Positions 44,393 to 56,767 of a stretch of DNA of 64,000 nt are shown piece by piece. The stretch spans positions 248,001 to 312,000 of the forward strand of contig JAKMXF010000233.1 in NCBI GenBank assembly GCA_024704765.1. The letters are read 5' to 3'. The DNA comes from Oopsacas minuta (lineage: Eukaryota; Porifera; Hexactinellida; Lyssacinosida; Leucopsacidae). The notes under the pieces are model-generated. The model did no database searches and was not told the DNA's origin. It saw nothing but the letters and a program-made list of their open reading frames with translations. A program made the position numbers and the translations under genes. Position 1 is the stretch's first letter, and the number at the start of each line of letters is the position of its first letter.

Positions 44393-44540
44393 ACCGTGTA
44401 ACTTCCATTAACGGATGCCAGGGAGGCCGAAATATGTACACAGTTTGTGGAGGTTTATTTGCATGGGACTAGGAATCGCCTTATTGTTTTTCCTGGCGTT
44501 TCCAATTCCACAGGCCTCGTTTGTGGAGCAGGTTACACTC
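44393..44540. repeat. MITE (AACCTCCACAAA family)
   Basis: Left GTGTAACTTCCATTAACGGA and right TTTGTGGAGCAGGTTACACT are inverted, with an internal AGTTTGTGGAGGTTTATTTG. It sits upstream of the PDI gene. Non-coding. Confidence 0.5.
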
Positions 44541-44643
44541 TGCATATATAAATTTATGCAATGTCTATATGTATCTTATCTTGTTAATTGATTTCTATTA
44601 ATTACCTATTCTCCTATCACTAGACAGATATTAGCTAATAATA

Positions 44644-46252
44644 ATGAGGATATTACTACTACTGAGTACTATACTGTTACTTCCTGTAACTTCAGGATTG
44701 GTACAAGATTTGACTAATGAGAATTTTGATCAGTTTGTTGGTGGGGATATGGCAGCTCTGGTAGAGTTCTATGCTCCATGGTGTGGACACTGTAAGAGAC
44801 TAGCTCCTGAATGGGAGAAGGTATTATTACACCATTTATCAATGTATAAAGGTATATGAGAACTGATTTCCAGAGGATGGTTCTTATAGCCTATTAGCAA
44901 GTAGTATTTTGCACGAATTTCCCTTGCTACTCAAACTTGCTTTTAGCATATGTATAGTAGGCTATGCTTCTAGGTAACACTACTGTATCATTATAACTAT
45001 TAATAGGCTGGAGAAGCGTTCGCTTCATCTACTGATGTCCTAATAGCTAAAGTAGATGCTGATGCTGATAAAGTACTCAACAGCAGATTCGGTGTTTCAG
45101 GATTTCCCACAATAAAATTCTTCCCAAAAGGGAGCGTTACACCAGAGGACTATACAGGTGGTAGAACAGCTGATGACATCATAGCTTACGTAGGAGAACG
45201 TACTGGTAGTAAGAGTAAGATCACTAAGCCTATTTCTAGTGTTATTGACTTAACACCTAGTAATTTTGATATGATTGTACAAGATGTGAATAAAGATGTG
45301 CTGGTGGAATTTTATGCGCCATGGTGCGGGCATTGTAAGAATCTGGCGCCTGTTTATGAGAAATTGGGCACTGCTTTTAAGAATGAGGAGAATTGTGTTG
45401 TTGCTAGGATTGATGCTGATGCTCATAGAGATATTGGTAAGTGAATTGGGCTATAATATAGTGTATGATGAAACCCTCGGATATTTGAGTTGGCTGTAAC
45501 AGAAACTCACTGTAAATACAGTATACCATGGGTAGAGATTCTTCTATATAGCTGAGCTATAGTATAGTACAGTTCTTTTGCAATACAAAAACCCATACCC
45601 TCATTCCAAAAGGCGACTTTCATTAATCCGGAAAAATGACCTTTCCTCGAAAATAGAAAAGCTAATACACAAAAACTGTACTATAGTATAGCTGAGCTAT
45701 ATATAAGCTATTTACCATGGATAACACACTTAAACACTATAATACATTAAGCACGTTTTCCATAATATTATATATGTACTGCGTATAATAGGACAGAGAT
45801 ATGAAGTGTCAGGTTTCCCTACTCTAAAATTCTACCCTAAAGACAATAAAGTAGGAGAGCCTTATAATGGAGGACGTACTGCTGAAGACTTTGTACAGTT
45901 CCTAAATGAGCGCTGTGGGGTAGAGAGAACCGTAGATGGTGATCTGGGTCCTAACGCGGGTGTAATCGCTTCTCTTGATGATGAAGTTGATGAGTTCATG
46001 TCTGCTGAAGCTGACAAGAAACCTGAAATATTAAAGAAAACACAGGAAGCTATTGATAGCCTTGAAGACAGTGAGAAGGCTGATTCAGCATATTATACTA
46101 AGGTCATGGAGAAGGTCATCGAGAAAGGTGAAGATTTTGTAGCCAATGAGTTTGATCGCTTAACTCGCATGATGACAGGAGGACAGTTATCCTCTGGGAA
46201 AATTGATTCATTTACAAAACGTAAGAATGTTCTAGCTCGTTTCAAAGATTAG
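44644..46252 (+). CDS. Protein disulfide isomerase with two thioredoxin domains and an ERp29-type C-terminal domain (3 exons)
   Basis: Exons are 44644-44820, 45007-45436 and 45792-46252, with phases 0 and 1, giving 355 residues. A signal peptide (about 1-18) is followed by two thioredoxin domains. Each has an active-site PWCGHCK (CGHC at 47-50 and 166-169) and the partner cis-proline in SGFPT. A helical C-terminal domain of about 95 residues follows, with segments such as [17 protein letters not shown] and RLTRMM, like the D domain of ERp29 and of ERp38/PDI-D proteins of plants, fungi and Dictyostelium. It oxidises and isomerises disulfides in the ER. The chain ends in ARFKD with no KDEL-type signal. 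The ER retention route is therefore unclear, though the D domain is reported to retain the Dictyostelium enzyme. Intron 2 holds an inverted-repeat element. Confidence 0.94.
44885..44955. repeat. MITE fragment (GTTCGCCTAATAGCAAG family) in PDI intron 1
   Basis: It contains TATTAGCAAGTAGTATTTTG and CACGAATTTCCCTTGCTACT, matching 40246-40392 at its left end. Confidence 0.5.
45546..45702. repeat. Inverted-repeat element in PDI intron 2
   Basis: The left arm ATATAGCTGAGCTATAGTAT (continuing to ACAGTT) and right arm ACTATAGTATAGCTGAGCTA are complementary over about 29 bp with two mismatches, around a 90-bp centre. Probably a MITE; no relative seen in the window. Confidence 0.6.
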
Positions 46253-46707
46253 TTTATCGTAACATTGTATTAGCAAAATTAGGTTTGATAGAGATTGTAT
46301 TAGCAGGTAATTAGGTGTTAGAATGTGAGTTTAGTATTTTATTTCTGTATAAGATTGTCCATTAATTACTAGTCTGTATGTGTTTATGGTTATTAGTACT
46401 CTAGGATTTGTTTATGAATACATTATGTGTATTATTACATTATGTCAGTGGATACGTGTTCGTATTAACGAGATTCCACTATACTCCCTAGAGCAGTGGT
46501 TCTCAACCTGGGCTCCATGGAGCCTTTGGTGACCACGGAAGATAGTAGGGGTTCGCAGAGTGTGTTAAAATTGGTATAGGGGTCCACTGGTGAAATAGGA
46601 TGAGAAGCGGTACCATAGAGTATATTTAATGATTGACTGAGAATTGTGAAACGACAAATATTAACTTTTCCTATGCTTTTTCTAAAACTTAGCAAATATT
46701 AATTTCA
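46253..46707. other. Intergenic region with MITE fragments
   Basis: Between PDI and MRPL12. It holds a Tigger-like end (CGTATTAACGAGATTCCACT near 46453) and a hAT-like remnant at 46494-46600. No gene seen. Confidence 0.45.
46494..46600. repeat. hAT-like element remnant
   Basis: It starts CAGTGGTTCTCAACCTGGGC, a classical hAT-type end, and shares GTGTTAAAATTGGTATAGGG with fragments at 53140 and 58895. The right end is lost. Confidence 0.6.
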
Positions 46708-47283
46708 ATGCGTAGCCTCCACAGAACTCTACAGAACTACTTCAAAAGTTCGAAATCCTCCTTATCATACTCTTATAATTACAACACGCTATCCTTACCT
46801 ATCAACAAATCACTTTTAAATCCTTCAATTAACTCAATTAATATACGATTCTTATCTGAATCAGCTGATCCCATTCCGTTACCAACTAAAGATATACCAG
46901 TTAAAATACAAAATATTGTGCAAGAAATCGGTGCACTAAATTTGATGGAAATTTCACAATTGAATTCTCATTTGAAAGAGACACTAGGCCTGTCTGATAT
47001 GCCGGTTATGTCAATGGGGGGCTCTATAGCTTCACAGCAGGAAGAAGAGGAAAAGAAACCGGAGCAAACAGAGTTCACTGTGAAATTAATAGGATTTGAA
47101 GTTGAAAAGAAGATAAAACTTATTAAAGAAGTGAAATCACTTCTCCCTGATTTGAATTTAGTCCAGGCTAAGAAATTCGTGGAAAATCCTCCTGGTGTTA
47201 TACGTAAAGATATTCCTAGAGAAGAAGCGGAAAAGTTGATGGAATTACTAAAATCTTTAGGGGGAAAAATAGAACTTGAATGA
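46708..47283 (+). CDS. MRPL12: Mitochondrial ribosomal protein bL12 (L7/L12)
   Basis: A 191-residue intronless protein. The basic, Ser-rich N-terminus without acidic residues for about 50 residues fits a mitochondrial targeting peptide. Next comes the L12 N-terminal dimerisation helix pair (VQEIGALNLMEISQLNSHLK), an acidic hinge (EEEEKKPEQTEF) and the conserved C-terminal factor-binding domain: FTVKLIGFEVEKKIKLIKEV, LDLVQAKKFVE-like NLVQAKKFVENPP, then EAEKLMELLKSLGGKIEL. It forms the L7/L12 stalk of the mitochondrial ribosome, recruiting elongation factors. Length is close to human MRPL12 (198 residues). Confidence 0.95.
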   Translation: MRSLHRTLQNYFKSSKSSLSYSYNYNTLSLPINKSLLNPSINSINIRFLSESADPIPLPTKDIPVKIQNIVQEIGALNLMEISQLNSHLKETLGLSDMPVMSMGGSIASQQEEEEKKPEQTEFTVKLIGFEVEKKIKLIKEVKSLLPDLNLVQAKKFVENPPGVIRKDIPREEAEKLMELLKSLGGKIELE

Positions 47284-47851
47284 TAGCGGAAGGATCGTGA
47301 GGGTATAGTCTCGATATTGTAATGTAGTTTCGTTATTTTGTTTTACAATATACATTAGTTATATTTTTGATTAAATATTAATATTTATCAATTCTGTTAT
47401 TTTATTGTCGTAATTTCTAACTCACTGAAATATATTCGAGAATCATTTTATTAGGAATTATGGGTTAAAGAGTAAATGATTCATAGGAATAGCACGTGAA
47501 TCAGGGGTGGCGCCAGGAAATCTCTGACAAGGGGGCTTAGGTCCCCAATGGGGGGTCTAAATTTGTGATATAAATCCTAGAATACTACACAAATTTCTTC
47601 CAATTCCTTTCCCGGCGGGGGCTAGCGCCATCCCTGACGTGAATAGTAATCATATAATTATTATTCCTGTATTTCTTAAACAGGAATGGAATACACGACG
47701 AGTTCTACGGACTCTATCACCAAAAATATCCATAAAGAATGAGTAGACAAATCAATTGATCTACATTTCAATTAAATTATCAACGTAATTACATAAATAC
47801 CCAAAAATAAATAAATACGTCCAACTAAAGCTACTAATATCCTACACATAA
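47284..47851. other. Intergenic region with a hAT MITE
   Basis: Between the convergent 3' ends of MRPL12 and the aminotransferase gene. It contains the 135-bp element at 47502-47636. No other feature. Confidence 0.45.
47502..47636. mobile_element. hAT-type MITE with 8-bp target duplication
   Basis: The ends CAGGGGTGGCGCCAG and, read inward from the right, CAGGGATGGCGCTAG are inverted repeats of hAT type. The element is flanked on both sides by the 8-bp direct repeat ACGTGAAT (47494-47501 and 47637-47644). 135 bp, non-coding. The intact duplication points to fairly recent insertion. Confidence 0.85.
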
Positions 47852-49147
47852 CTACGTAACAGTTGATTGCTTACAATACTCCATCACAGCATCTGCTAAT
47901 TTAACATAATCCTCCATATCATTATGTACATGTGTTGATATACGAACAGCTAATATCCCTCTAGCTTCTTTAACCGAACATTCAATCTTCTTTTCATGAT
48001 GCAACCAGTCCTGTAGCTTTTCCCCATCGTCACTTGTACATATTTTATGTAATGGCGCTATTACTACACTCATTGAGCGGAATAATTCAGGAGCTGCTAT
48101 ACGCTGTGTTCCCCAGGTGTTTACTAGCATTGTAGCAGCTTTCCTATTCAGCCCGTGTATGTATTCACGGATATTATCAGCCCCATAATATTCCCAGAAA
48201 TCTATAGCCGTGTTCAATGCGATTAGAGCTGAATAATCCTTTGATCCAATCCAAGCAAATTCAGCTTGGAAACCGCGTGTATACCCATGGGAAATAACTA
48301 ATGGATGAATTGCGGATTGGAATTCTTTCTTTACGAAGAGAAATGCACTTCCCTTTGCGCCACAGAACCATTTATGGGCATTTGATGTGTAGAAATCTGG
48401 GTCCATGTCTGTGAGGTTTATAGGTATGTTCCCTAAGGCATGAGCACCATCTATTAACACTTTGACTCCAGATTTATGACAGATGTCAATCAATTGCTTG
48501 ACAGGTAGTAGAACAGCTGATCCGCTAGAAATGTGATCAAATACGGCAAGTTTTAGATTCGGGCACTCTTTTAAAGCTGTTTCTACGAGTTTAATGATAT
48601 ATTCATTGTTCGTTACTGGGAATTGAATTTCGCGTTCATATACAACCAATGATTTCAACTTTGCTACTTCTGATATTTGTTTGAGAACAGCAGCATAAAC
48701 AATGCTCAAATAGAGAATGCCATCTCCAGGTTGGAATGGGAAACTTTTCAATACAGCAGTAGTAGCAGTTGTGGCATTTGGTACTAGAACTACGTTGAGA
48801 GGATTAGCACTGACGAATTTCGCAACTTTTCGTATTACTGATACCAGTAGGGGTAATAGGTCACGATCTATTGCTCTCAATGGTTGTGTTTCTACGTATG
48901 TCTGCCATTTATGTGAAGTATCCAATACCTCTCTTAACACTGCACCAAATGCCCCGTGGTTCAGGAAGGTCCAAGTTGGGTCGATCAAGAAATGAGCTAA
49001 CTTCATTTCCCGCCCGAATGGCACTCGTTTTGTGAAGGTAGCTGCTTTAAAAGGCAGTAATGGGTGTGTGTATTTGTCATCTGATATGGATAATAATTCT
49101 TCTACGGTGGTGGAATTGAATGTAGATTGATATTTGTTTACTTCCAT
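47852..49147 (-). CDS. PLP-dependent class-V aminotransferase family protein (isopenicillin-N-epimerase-like)
   Basis: A 431-residue intronless enzyme of the aspartate-aminotransferase fold, class V. Visible landmarks are FLNHGAFGAV near the N-terminus, PNATTATTAVLKS as the phosphate-binding region, VLIDGAHALGN with the pyridine-nitrogen aspartate D233 and stacking His, and SNAHKWFCGAKG with the Schiff-base lysine K259. Overall it matches the eukaryotic proteins labelled isopenicillin N epimerase-like or related to cysteine desulfurases. The animal substrate of these proteins is not established, and the epimerase name is only a similarity label. There is no targeting signal, so a cytosolic location is likely. 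The ATG at 49147 is the first in frame. Confidence 0.88.
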   Translation of the reverse strand: MEVNKYQSTFNSTTVEELLSISDDKYTHPLLPFKAATFTKRVPFGREMKLAHFLIDPTWTFLNHGAFGAVLREVLDTSHKWQTYVETQPLRAIDRDLLPLLVSVIRKVAKFVSANPLNVVLVPNATTATTAVLKSFPFQPGDGILYLSIVYAAVLKQISEVAKLKSLVVYEREIQFPVTNNEYIIKLVETALKECPNLKLAVFDHISSGSAVLLPVKQLIDICHKSGVKVLIDGAHALGNIPINLTDMDPDFYTSNAHKWFCGAKGSAFLFVKKEFQSAIHPLVISHGYTRGFQAEFAWIGSKDYSALIALNTAIDFWEYYGADNIREYIHGLNRKAATMLVNTWGTQRIAAPELFRSMSVVIAPLHKICTSDDGEKLQDWLHHEKKIECSVKEARGILAVRISTHVHNDMEDYVKLADAVMEYCKQSTVT

Positions 49148-51161
49148 TGCTTAGCGGATTATTTTGTTCTAAAAGAATTTTAAGATTGAAATCCATACTT
49201 ACCAACACCTCATAATATTTTCCTAGGAGATGATCTGCTAAATGCAAAGATTTTCGAAAGTTCCTTGGAATTCTGAGGGTTGGCAAGTATGCACATCTTT
49301 CTGATCTATGTACGTACACAAATTTGATTTGTAAATTATGGACAGTCGAAACACCCCTCCCCCATCAGGCGCACGGGGAACACTTGGCCGCATGATACGA
49401 AGGACCCCTTATGTGTTACAAAAGCAAAATTAGAAAATGCTTAGATTGAAAAATTCGTGTCACATCAATTGATAGCTAACGTAAGGTTAAAACTTATGAT
49501 TTATTTCCACTCACAAGTTCCATGTGGAAGTAATCAGTGGATAATTGGGTTTATATTAATACTATCCATTATTACAAACCTTTCAATATCTAACTAATGC
49601 TTAACTGAATGACGTGTAGCACACGTGCAAAATACTTGTGCCCTCCAGTTCCGCCACACGTGAGATAAACAGAATGACTCCAGGGCTTATGCCCTATTAT
49701 TTTATTGTAAGCAATAATACTACATATTTAGCTGACGATTTGCTTTAATTGATTAATCTGCAAATGTTCATACTTTTGGAGCGGTTAAGCTACACATGTG
49801 CATGCACGCTATCTCTGATGAGTTCATACAGCCTAAGTCATAGGTGCCAAGTTTAGTTTTAAAGTTATAATGACCAGAGAACATTTTGTCTCCTTTTCTC
49901 AGAAATGAGTCAATATTTCGCTTAGAAATTTTAACTTCATCTAAGTTTGTAGTTCTTACCAGATCAATCAATTCCCACAAAGAAACAAACACAAACATTG
50001 AGTTTACACACGACGGTTCGCTTCCATTAAAAGTCATCTTCCCTTACCCACTAGTGAGAATATTATCTCTTAAAAAGGGATTATTTTGAATATCTTACCT
50101 CAGAACAATACTTGCAATTTAGTCATTACACTTTGTACTGTAATTTAATGTAATTTTACCTCAAAACTAGTGATAGGAAATATATAAGGTCATACCGCCC
50201 AGGGTCAGATCATGACTTCTAGATCATCTTTCTAATTAACATAATTGTTCGAGCTTTTTAATGAGAAATTGAACCGGGTTAAAGTAAGGTAGAATTACTT
50301 TCCTATTTTGTATTTGTAAAATTAACTCATATCTCATGTCCCAGAAGCGAGATAGATTAGAGTGGTCCATGAATCATGGGGCAAGGATCACCAATGGTTA
50401 CCCCATTCACCCATGGTCCACTCTGAGATAGATATAATTTGCGCATTATTGTAGGCCTTTTACAGGACGACAGATTCCTATAATATCGAGTAGACACATG
50501 AGATTTTCATTTCATGAACCATATGCTAGTCATTTCAAATTTCAATGATTTTGAAAAGTCCTACATTACTCATACACCCAAACTAGCATTTACAGTCAGT
50601 ATTGTATTACGATATTTCATATTTTCCCGATATTTTTCGTATTTTTTAGAAAATTATCATCTTGCTTGGCTATAATTTATCTATTTTATGGAATTTATTT
50701 GATTTCGGATATTAGCTAATTTTTTAAAACAGTTAAGTTCTATATTTTCATTTTTGGTTTGCAATTGGCTCAGAAAGTTTTTCTGGTGATGTGGAAGCTC
50801 GGAGAATATTTGGGGAGCCCGGGCCCCCCAGTTACATATAACACGACGCCTCCACCTACAATTCATATTTGCCAAACCTCCTTGAATACTTTGACTTCCC
50901 CGGGATCTTACTCATCATCCAGGGGGAATATTTGAAAATCCTGGGAAATTTGTGAAAGGGGCTGGTATGCTACATCAAAATTAGAATAATACGATATCTC
51001 CCAAATGCAAATTCAATACATTTCATTGGATTCAACCGCACAAATATTTCATCTAACATTCTTTGCTGTATTTAGGAATTACTGCATACTTGAACTTAGC
51101 ACTACATAGATATCAGTAACTACATAATTATCAGATCTATACCAGTAGGTATACAGAATTG
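49148..51161. other. Intergenic region with foldback elements
   Basis: About 2 kb. It contains inverted repeats at 49187-49290 (CATACTTACCAAC / GTTGGCAAGTATG) and 50358-50424, plus a GC-richer decayed repeat near 50780-50960. An open frame of 89 residues (minus, 49768-50037) has no recognisable features. Confidence 0.45.
50358..50424. mobile_element. 67-bp foldback element with 9-bp flanking direct repeats
   Basis: Ends AGAGTGGTCCATG and CATGGTCCACTCT are inverted repeats. The element sits between identical 9-bp copies of GAGATAGAT (50349-50357 and 50425-50433), which look like a target-site duplication. The 9-bp length is compatible with Mutator-like or Merlin-type insertion, but the family is undetermined. 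Confidence 0.6.
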
Positions 51162-51169
51162 TATAAATA
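51162..51169 (+). promoter_or_regulatory. TATA box of the left beta-thymosin copy
   Basis: TATAAATA lies 75 bases before the ATG at 51237. It is outside the inverted duplication, which begins at 51223, so the mirror copy does not have it. Confidence 0.55.
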
Positions 51170-51191
51170 CAGAAAAAGAGAGCAGAAATAA

Positions 51192-51863
<672 letters not shown>

Positions 51864-52063
51864 CATTCCTGTCATGTGTGCCACAAACAGAAAAGTGGCT
51901 ATATCTCAGGGAGGAGGAATGATGGGAATGCTTTGAAAATTCGCATAAATAATATACACTTTGAGTAGATTTCAAGTCTGAATAAATAATTTTAAGCATA
52001 CATAATCATTACCTTCGTAAATATTTGATTTCCAATGTTTTTACAGCTGCAAAATTATCTAGT
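51864..52063. other. 200-bp spacer at the palindrome centre
   Basis: Single-copy AT-rich DNA between the two arms. No open frame or recognised repeat. Its unique content shows the structure is an inverted duplication with a loop rather than a perfect hairpin. Confidence 0.9.
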
Positions 52064-53475
<1,412 letters not shown>

Positions 53476-56088
53476 ATGAACCAAACGGATGCAGTTAGTA
53501 TTGCGAATGAAATATTTCAAAAGAAATCATTAGTGGAGATCCGTGCAATAGAGGCTAAGCTCCGTTCTCAAGTGAAAGAGAAGAGAGAAGACCTTAGACA
53601 GACAGTAGGAGAGCAGTATAGGAACGTTATTGACTCCGGGGAGAATGTTAGTATCATGCAGAATAACTGTATGAATATTAAAAATTCCCTTACGAATCTC
53701 ACTCAACGTTTGAATACTAATCTGAAAGATACTCTGAAAAGGGATTGTACTCCTAGTTACAATACTGGTAGTCAGGAATGTGAGTATTCACAAGGATTAG
53801 CACAGCTTTACAATACACCATCAGGGATATGGTCAGCACTGGCTAATGGTAAATTCTTCAAAGCAACTATTTTATATGTAAAATCGCGGCAATTTATTTC
53901 AAAATTCAAGTTGTTGGACTTGGATTCGGAATATGCTAGATCTTTGTTTATTACTAGCCCCGTTCTATGTGATCATGTACGTATATCACATTCACTAGAA
54001 ACTAGTGTGCTTACATATACGATAAACGGGCTGGGTCGAGCCCAAAATCCTGAGTCATTGACTGAAAATTTAATCGCATTACAAATAATGCGGAATTGTA
54101 CGACAGAAGAAATTTTCCGCGATTTTCTACACTCAAGGCGTAATGCATTGTGGGGTGTATTTGATATGCCAGAGCAAGGTCCGCCACTTACTACACGACA
54201 ACAGCTTACCGAAATTTCACAACTCCTCATTTCAACATTATACGATATAAAGTGTATATTTTTCCCAAACAAATCGAACAATGAAATTCTCATTCATTTG
54301 ATAAAAAATAAAATGTGTGTGAACGAGGATATTTTTCATTTATTGGATAATAGTGAAGCAAATATGAAATTCATTCAAACTGAATTGAAAAGTTGGATTG
54401 AAAATGTCGAGCATGGATTGAAACCAAAAATAGCGGAAAGTCTCGTGTTTGTAACAACCACGAAAGGTCTCACTTCTATTCGGGATTTCATATTGGAGTC
54501 TCTGAACCAGTTTATACGTGAAATAAACCGCGATTCTTTTGGGGAAAATCCTATCTCTGAATCACATGATTTCTTGAAGATACTTTGTATTGAGGTTATT
54601 GGTGAATCGAAGGATATTTGGGAAATATTTATTGGAAATCCACTGCTCGCGAAAATGGAGAATTTACTCTGTGAGAATTTCCACGAAGTTGTCAGCAGGT
54701 TTTCAAGTTCTCTAGATGAATGTATTGGGAATGTATCTTCACTTGAGTTACGAGATTTTAGCAATTCTGAAGTGAATCTGGCGAACTTTTTATGGAATTT
54801 TAATGAAAATTCTGAGCAAAAAACCAAAAATCTCATTTCCCAAGTTTTAGGCTGTACTCCGAATATTACAAAACTTTGTCAAATTCTCGATGATCTCTTA
54901 GAATCTTTACAAAATGAAATACATAATTTTATTACTCCAAATCAAACGAGAAAGCTCGCATTCTCACTCCCAGACTATAGCAACAAAATTTCGCACCTTT
55001 TGCAGTCAAATTGTTCACATGCTCTATCTAGTATAATTACATTGATAAGTGACAAAATCGCGAAACTTTCCGATAGTTATTACAAACTATACCTTGATTC
55101 TGTTCCCACCCAAAACACCTTGAACACCCTCGTATTCTTGGGAAGATTAGGTGTCAATATCCGCGAAAATTGCAAAGTCCTCGAATCTATTTTGGAGCGA
55201 AAAGAATCCGATCAGTGGAAAGCTAACAAAACGAAACTTATCGAGTCAATGCGACCCGCATTTGGACCATGGATACACCAAATCGTAAATAGAACATCCG
55301 AATTCCTTAGTTCATCACTTGAAGAATTCACCGAACTTTCACACCTTTCCCTATTCACCTCAGAATGGCCAGAAGTGATTATTGAAGAGGAAAGAGAAGA
55401 TGGACAAAAACACGAAACATCGACCTGCCTTCCGACTAGACCCTCCCCTATTCTCTACCAAACAATATTTATTATTTGTCAAGAAATCCATAGAATTGTA
55501 TTATCAGATCAAATTGTGTTACAGCAATTATCTGATGCAGTAATTAACAAATTCATTGAAATATATAAAAAGTATATTGAAAATAGTAAGAAGAGATTTC
55601 ATATTCCTCAAAATCTTTCACTACAACTACTATTTGATGTAAAATGGCTTTTGAATGTTATCCCGCATTGCGAAACTACTCCTGCTATTAACCGCGATAT
55701 AAACACGGTCCTTGTGTTGATTGAGGATGCAATCGATCCATTCGATTTAGATGTATACAAACCTTATATTCATACGGCAATACAAACTCAATTGCAGTTA
55801 AATTCAGTACTGTTTGGTAGCTTCACTAGTCTCATTCGTAAACAAATACCTAAACAACAACAATTGACACCACAAGCACCACATTTTGAGAGTAAAATAC
55901 ACAATATTATCCCTCTGGCGCCGAATATTTCGAGATTCATTTTACTTCCGGTTAGCTCAACTCAGAAACCTGACAATCAAACGAAAAATAAACTCTCAAA
56001 CACCAAAATTGACAGTTCATCTAGTAATATTAACTATATTGATAGCGAATTACAGTTCTTTGCTAACTTTATTAAAAATTCGTTATGA
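53476..56088 (+). CDS. COG1: COG1, conserved oligomeric Golgi complex subunit 1
   Basis: An 870-residue intronless protein. The N-terminus is the COG1 signature: ANEIFQKKSLVEIRAIEAKL, VKEKREDLRQTVGEQYRNVI and then SIMQNNCMNIKNSL, a helical region that packs with other lobe-A subunits (COG2-4). The remainder is mainly helical with conserved stretches such as SGIWSALANGKFFKATILY and ARSLFITSPVLCDH. COG is a tethering complex for retrograde vesicles within the Golgi, and its loss disturbs glycosylation. Human COG1 is 980 residues; the difference lies in divergent loops and the C-terminal half. No catalytic residues are expected. A single long exon is unusual compared with vertebrates, where the gene has many introns. 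Confidence 0.93.
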   Translation: MNQTDAVSIANEIFQKKSLVEIRAIEAKLRSQVKEKREDLRQTVGEQYRNVIDSGENVSIMQNNCMNIKNSLTNLTQRLNTNLKDTLKRDCTPSYNTGSQECEYSQGLAQLYNTPSGIWSALANGKFFKATILYVKSRQFISKFKLLDLDSEYARSLFITSPVLCDHVRISHSLETSVLTYTINGLGRAQNPESLTENLIALQIMRNCTTEEIFRDFLHSRRNALWGVFDMPEQGPPLTTRQQLTEISQLLISTLYDIKCIFFPNKSNNEILIHLIKNKMCVNEDIFHLLDNSEANMKFIQTELKSWIENVEHGLKPKIAESLVFVTTTKGLTSIRDFILESLNQFIREINRDSFGENPISESHDFLKILCIEVIGESKDIWEIFIGNPLLAKMENLLCENFHEVVSRFSSSLDECIGNVSSLELRDFSNSEVNLANFLWNFNENSEQKTKNLISQVLGCTPNITKLCQILDDLLESLQNEIHNFITPNQTRKLAFSLPDYSNKISHLLQSNCSHALSSIITLISDKIAKLSDSYYKLYLDSVPTQNTLNTLVFLGRLGVNIRENCKVLESILERKESDQWKANKTKLIESMRPAFGPWIHQIVNRTSEFLSSSLEEFTELSHLSLFTSEWPEVIIEEEREDGQKHETSTCLPTRPSPILYQTIFIICQEIHRIVLSDQIVLQQLSDAVINKFIEIYKKYIENSKKRFHIPQNLSLQLLFDVKWLLNVIPHCETTPAINRDINTVLVLIEDAIDPFDLDVYKPYIHTAIQTQLQLNSVLFGSFTSLIRKQIPKQQQLTPQAPHFESKIHNIIPLAPNISRFILLPVSSTQKPDNQTKNKLSNTKIDSSSSNINYIDSELQFFANFIKNSL

Positions 56089-56389
56089 TTATGACAAATA
56101 TGTTTACGTCATACAAATATTGAATGTAAATATTTGAAATTTATAATAATAGGAATCCTGTTAGCCAATCTCATAGAGTATATGGCTACATAAGTATATT
56201 CATTATTTGAAGAGTATTTCTTTTTCACTAGAATTATAATCACTAGTAGGCCTTTTCAAGGCGCGTATTAATATGAGAGATTATTGTTGCTGTTTTCTGT
56301 CCAATTTATTAACATGCATACAGACTTGTAGTGGCGTCGTGCTACCAATTATAACACGTTATGTGATCCCCCTCTCATAGACTACTTAC

Positions 56390-56767
56390 TAGAGATGCAC
56401 CGGATATGAAAATTTCCCATCCGGCCGGATACCGGATACTTTTGTTAATATTTGGGTACTCTACCTAGCTCAGTATATAGCGAAAGATTATTTAGTAGTG
56501 CTGGAATTGTATTTGAAGAAAGGCGCAACAGATTGTCACCTGATAAAGGAGAGCATCTCCTCTTTATTCAGAAAAATTTAGGATTATTAGTTCCATTATT
56601 AGTGTCTCGATAGGTTTGTTATCGCGCAGTATATCTAAGACTAAACATTTGAGTTATTGTACGTAGATTACATCAAATCATGCATTTTGTCTATTTATGG
56701 TATTATCCGGCATATCAATGAAATTGGCCGGATGCCGGATAGAAACCAGATATCCGGTGCATCTCTA
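56390..56767 (+). mobile_element. Internally deleted hAT transposon with 8-bp target duplication
   Basis: 378 bp with terminal inverted repeats TAGAGATGCACCGGATAT at the left and ATATCCGGTGCATCTCTA at the right, flanked by the perfect 8-bp duplication CTACTTAC (56382-56389 and 56768-56775). Inside, about 56480-56612, a plus-strand frame reads SERLFSSAG, VFEERRNRLSPDKGEHLLFI and then QKNL before a stop. This is the conserved C-terminal dimerisation region of hAT transposases. Everything upstream of it in the transposase is deleted, so the copy is non-autonomous. Confidence 0.9.

Noticed and set aside
49768-50037. 89-residue minus-strand open frame
   Set aside because: No homology, domain, splice context or regulatory signal; length is within chance for this DNA.
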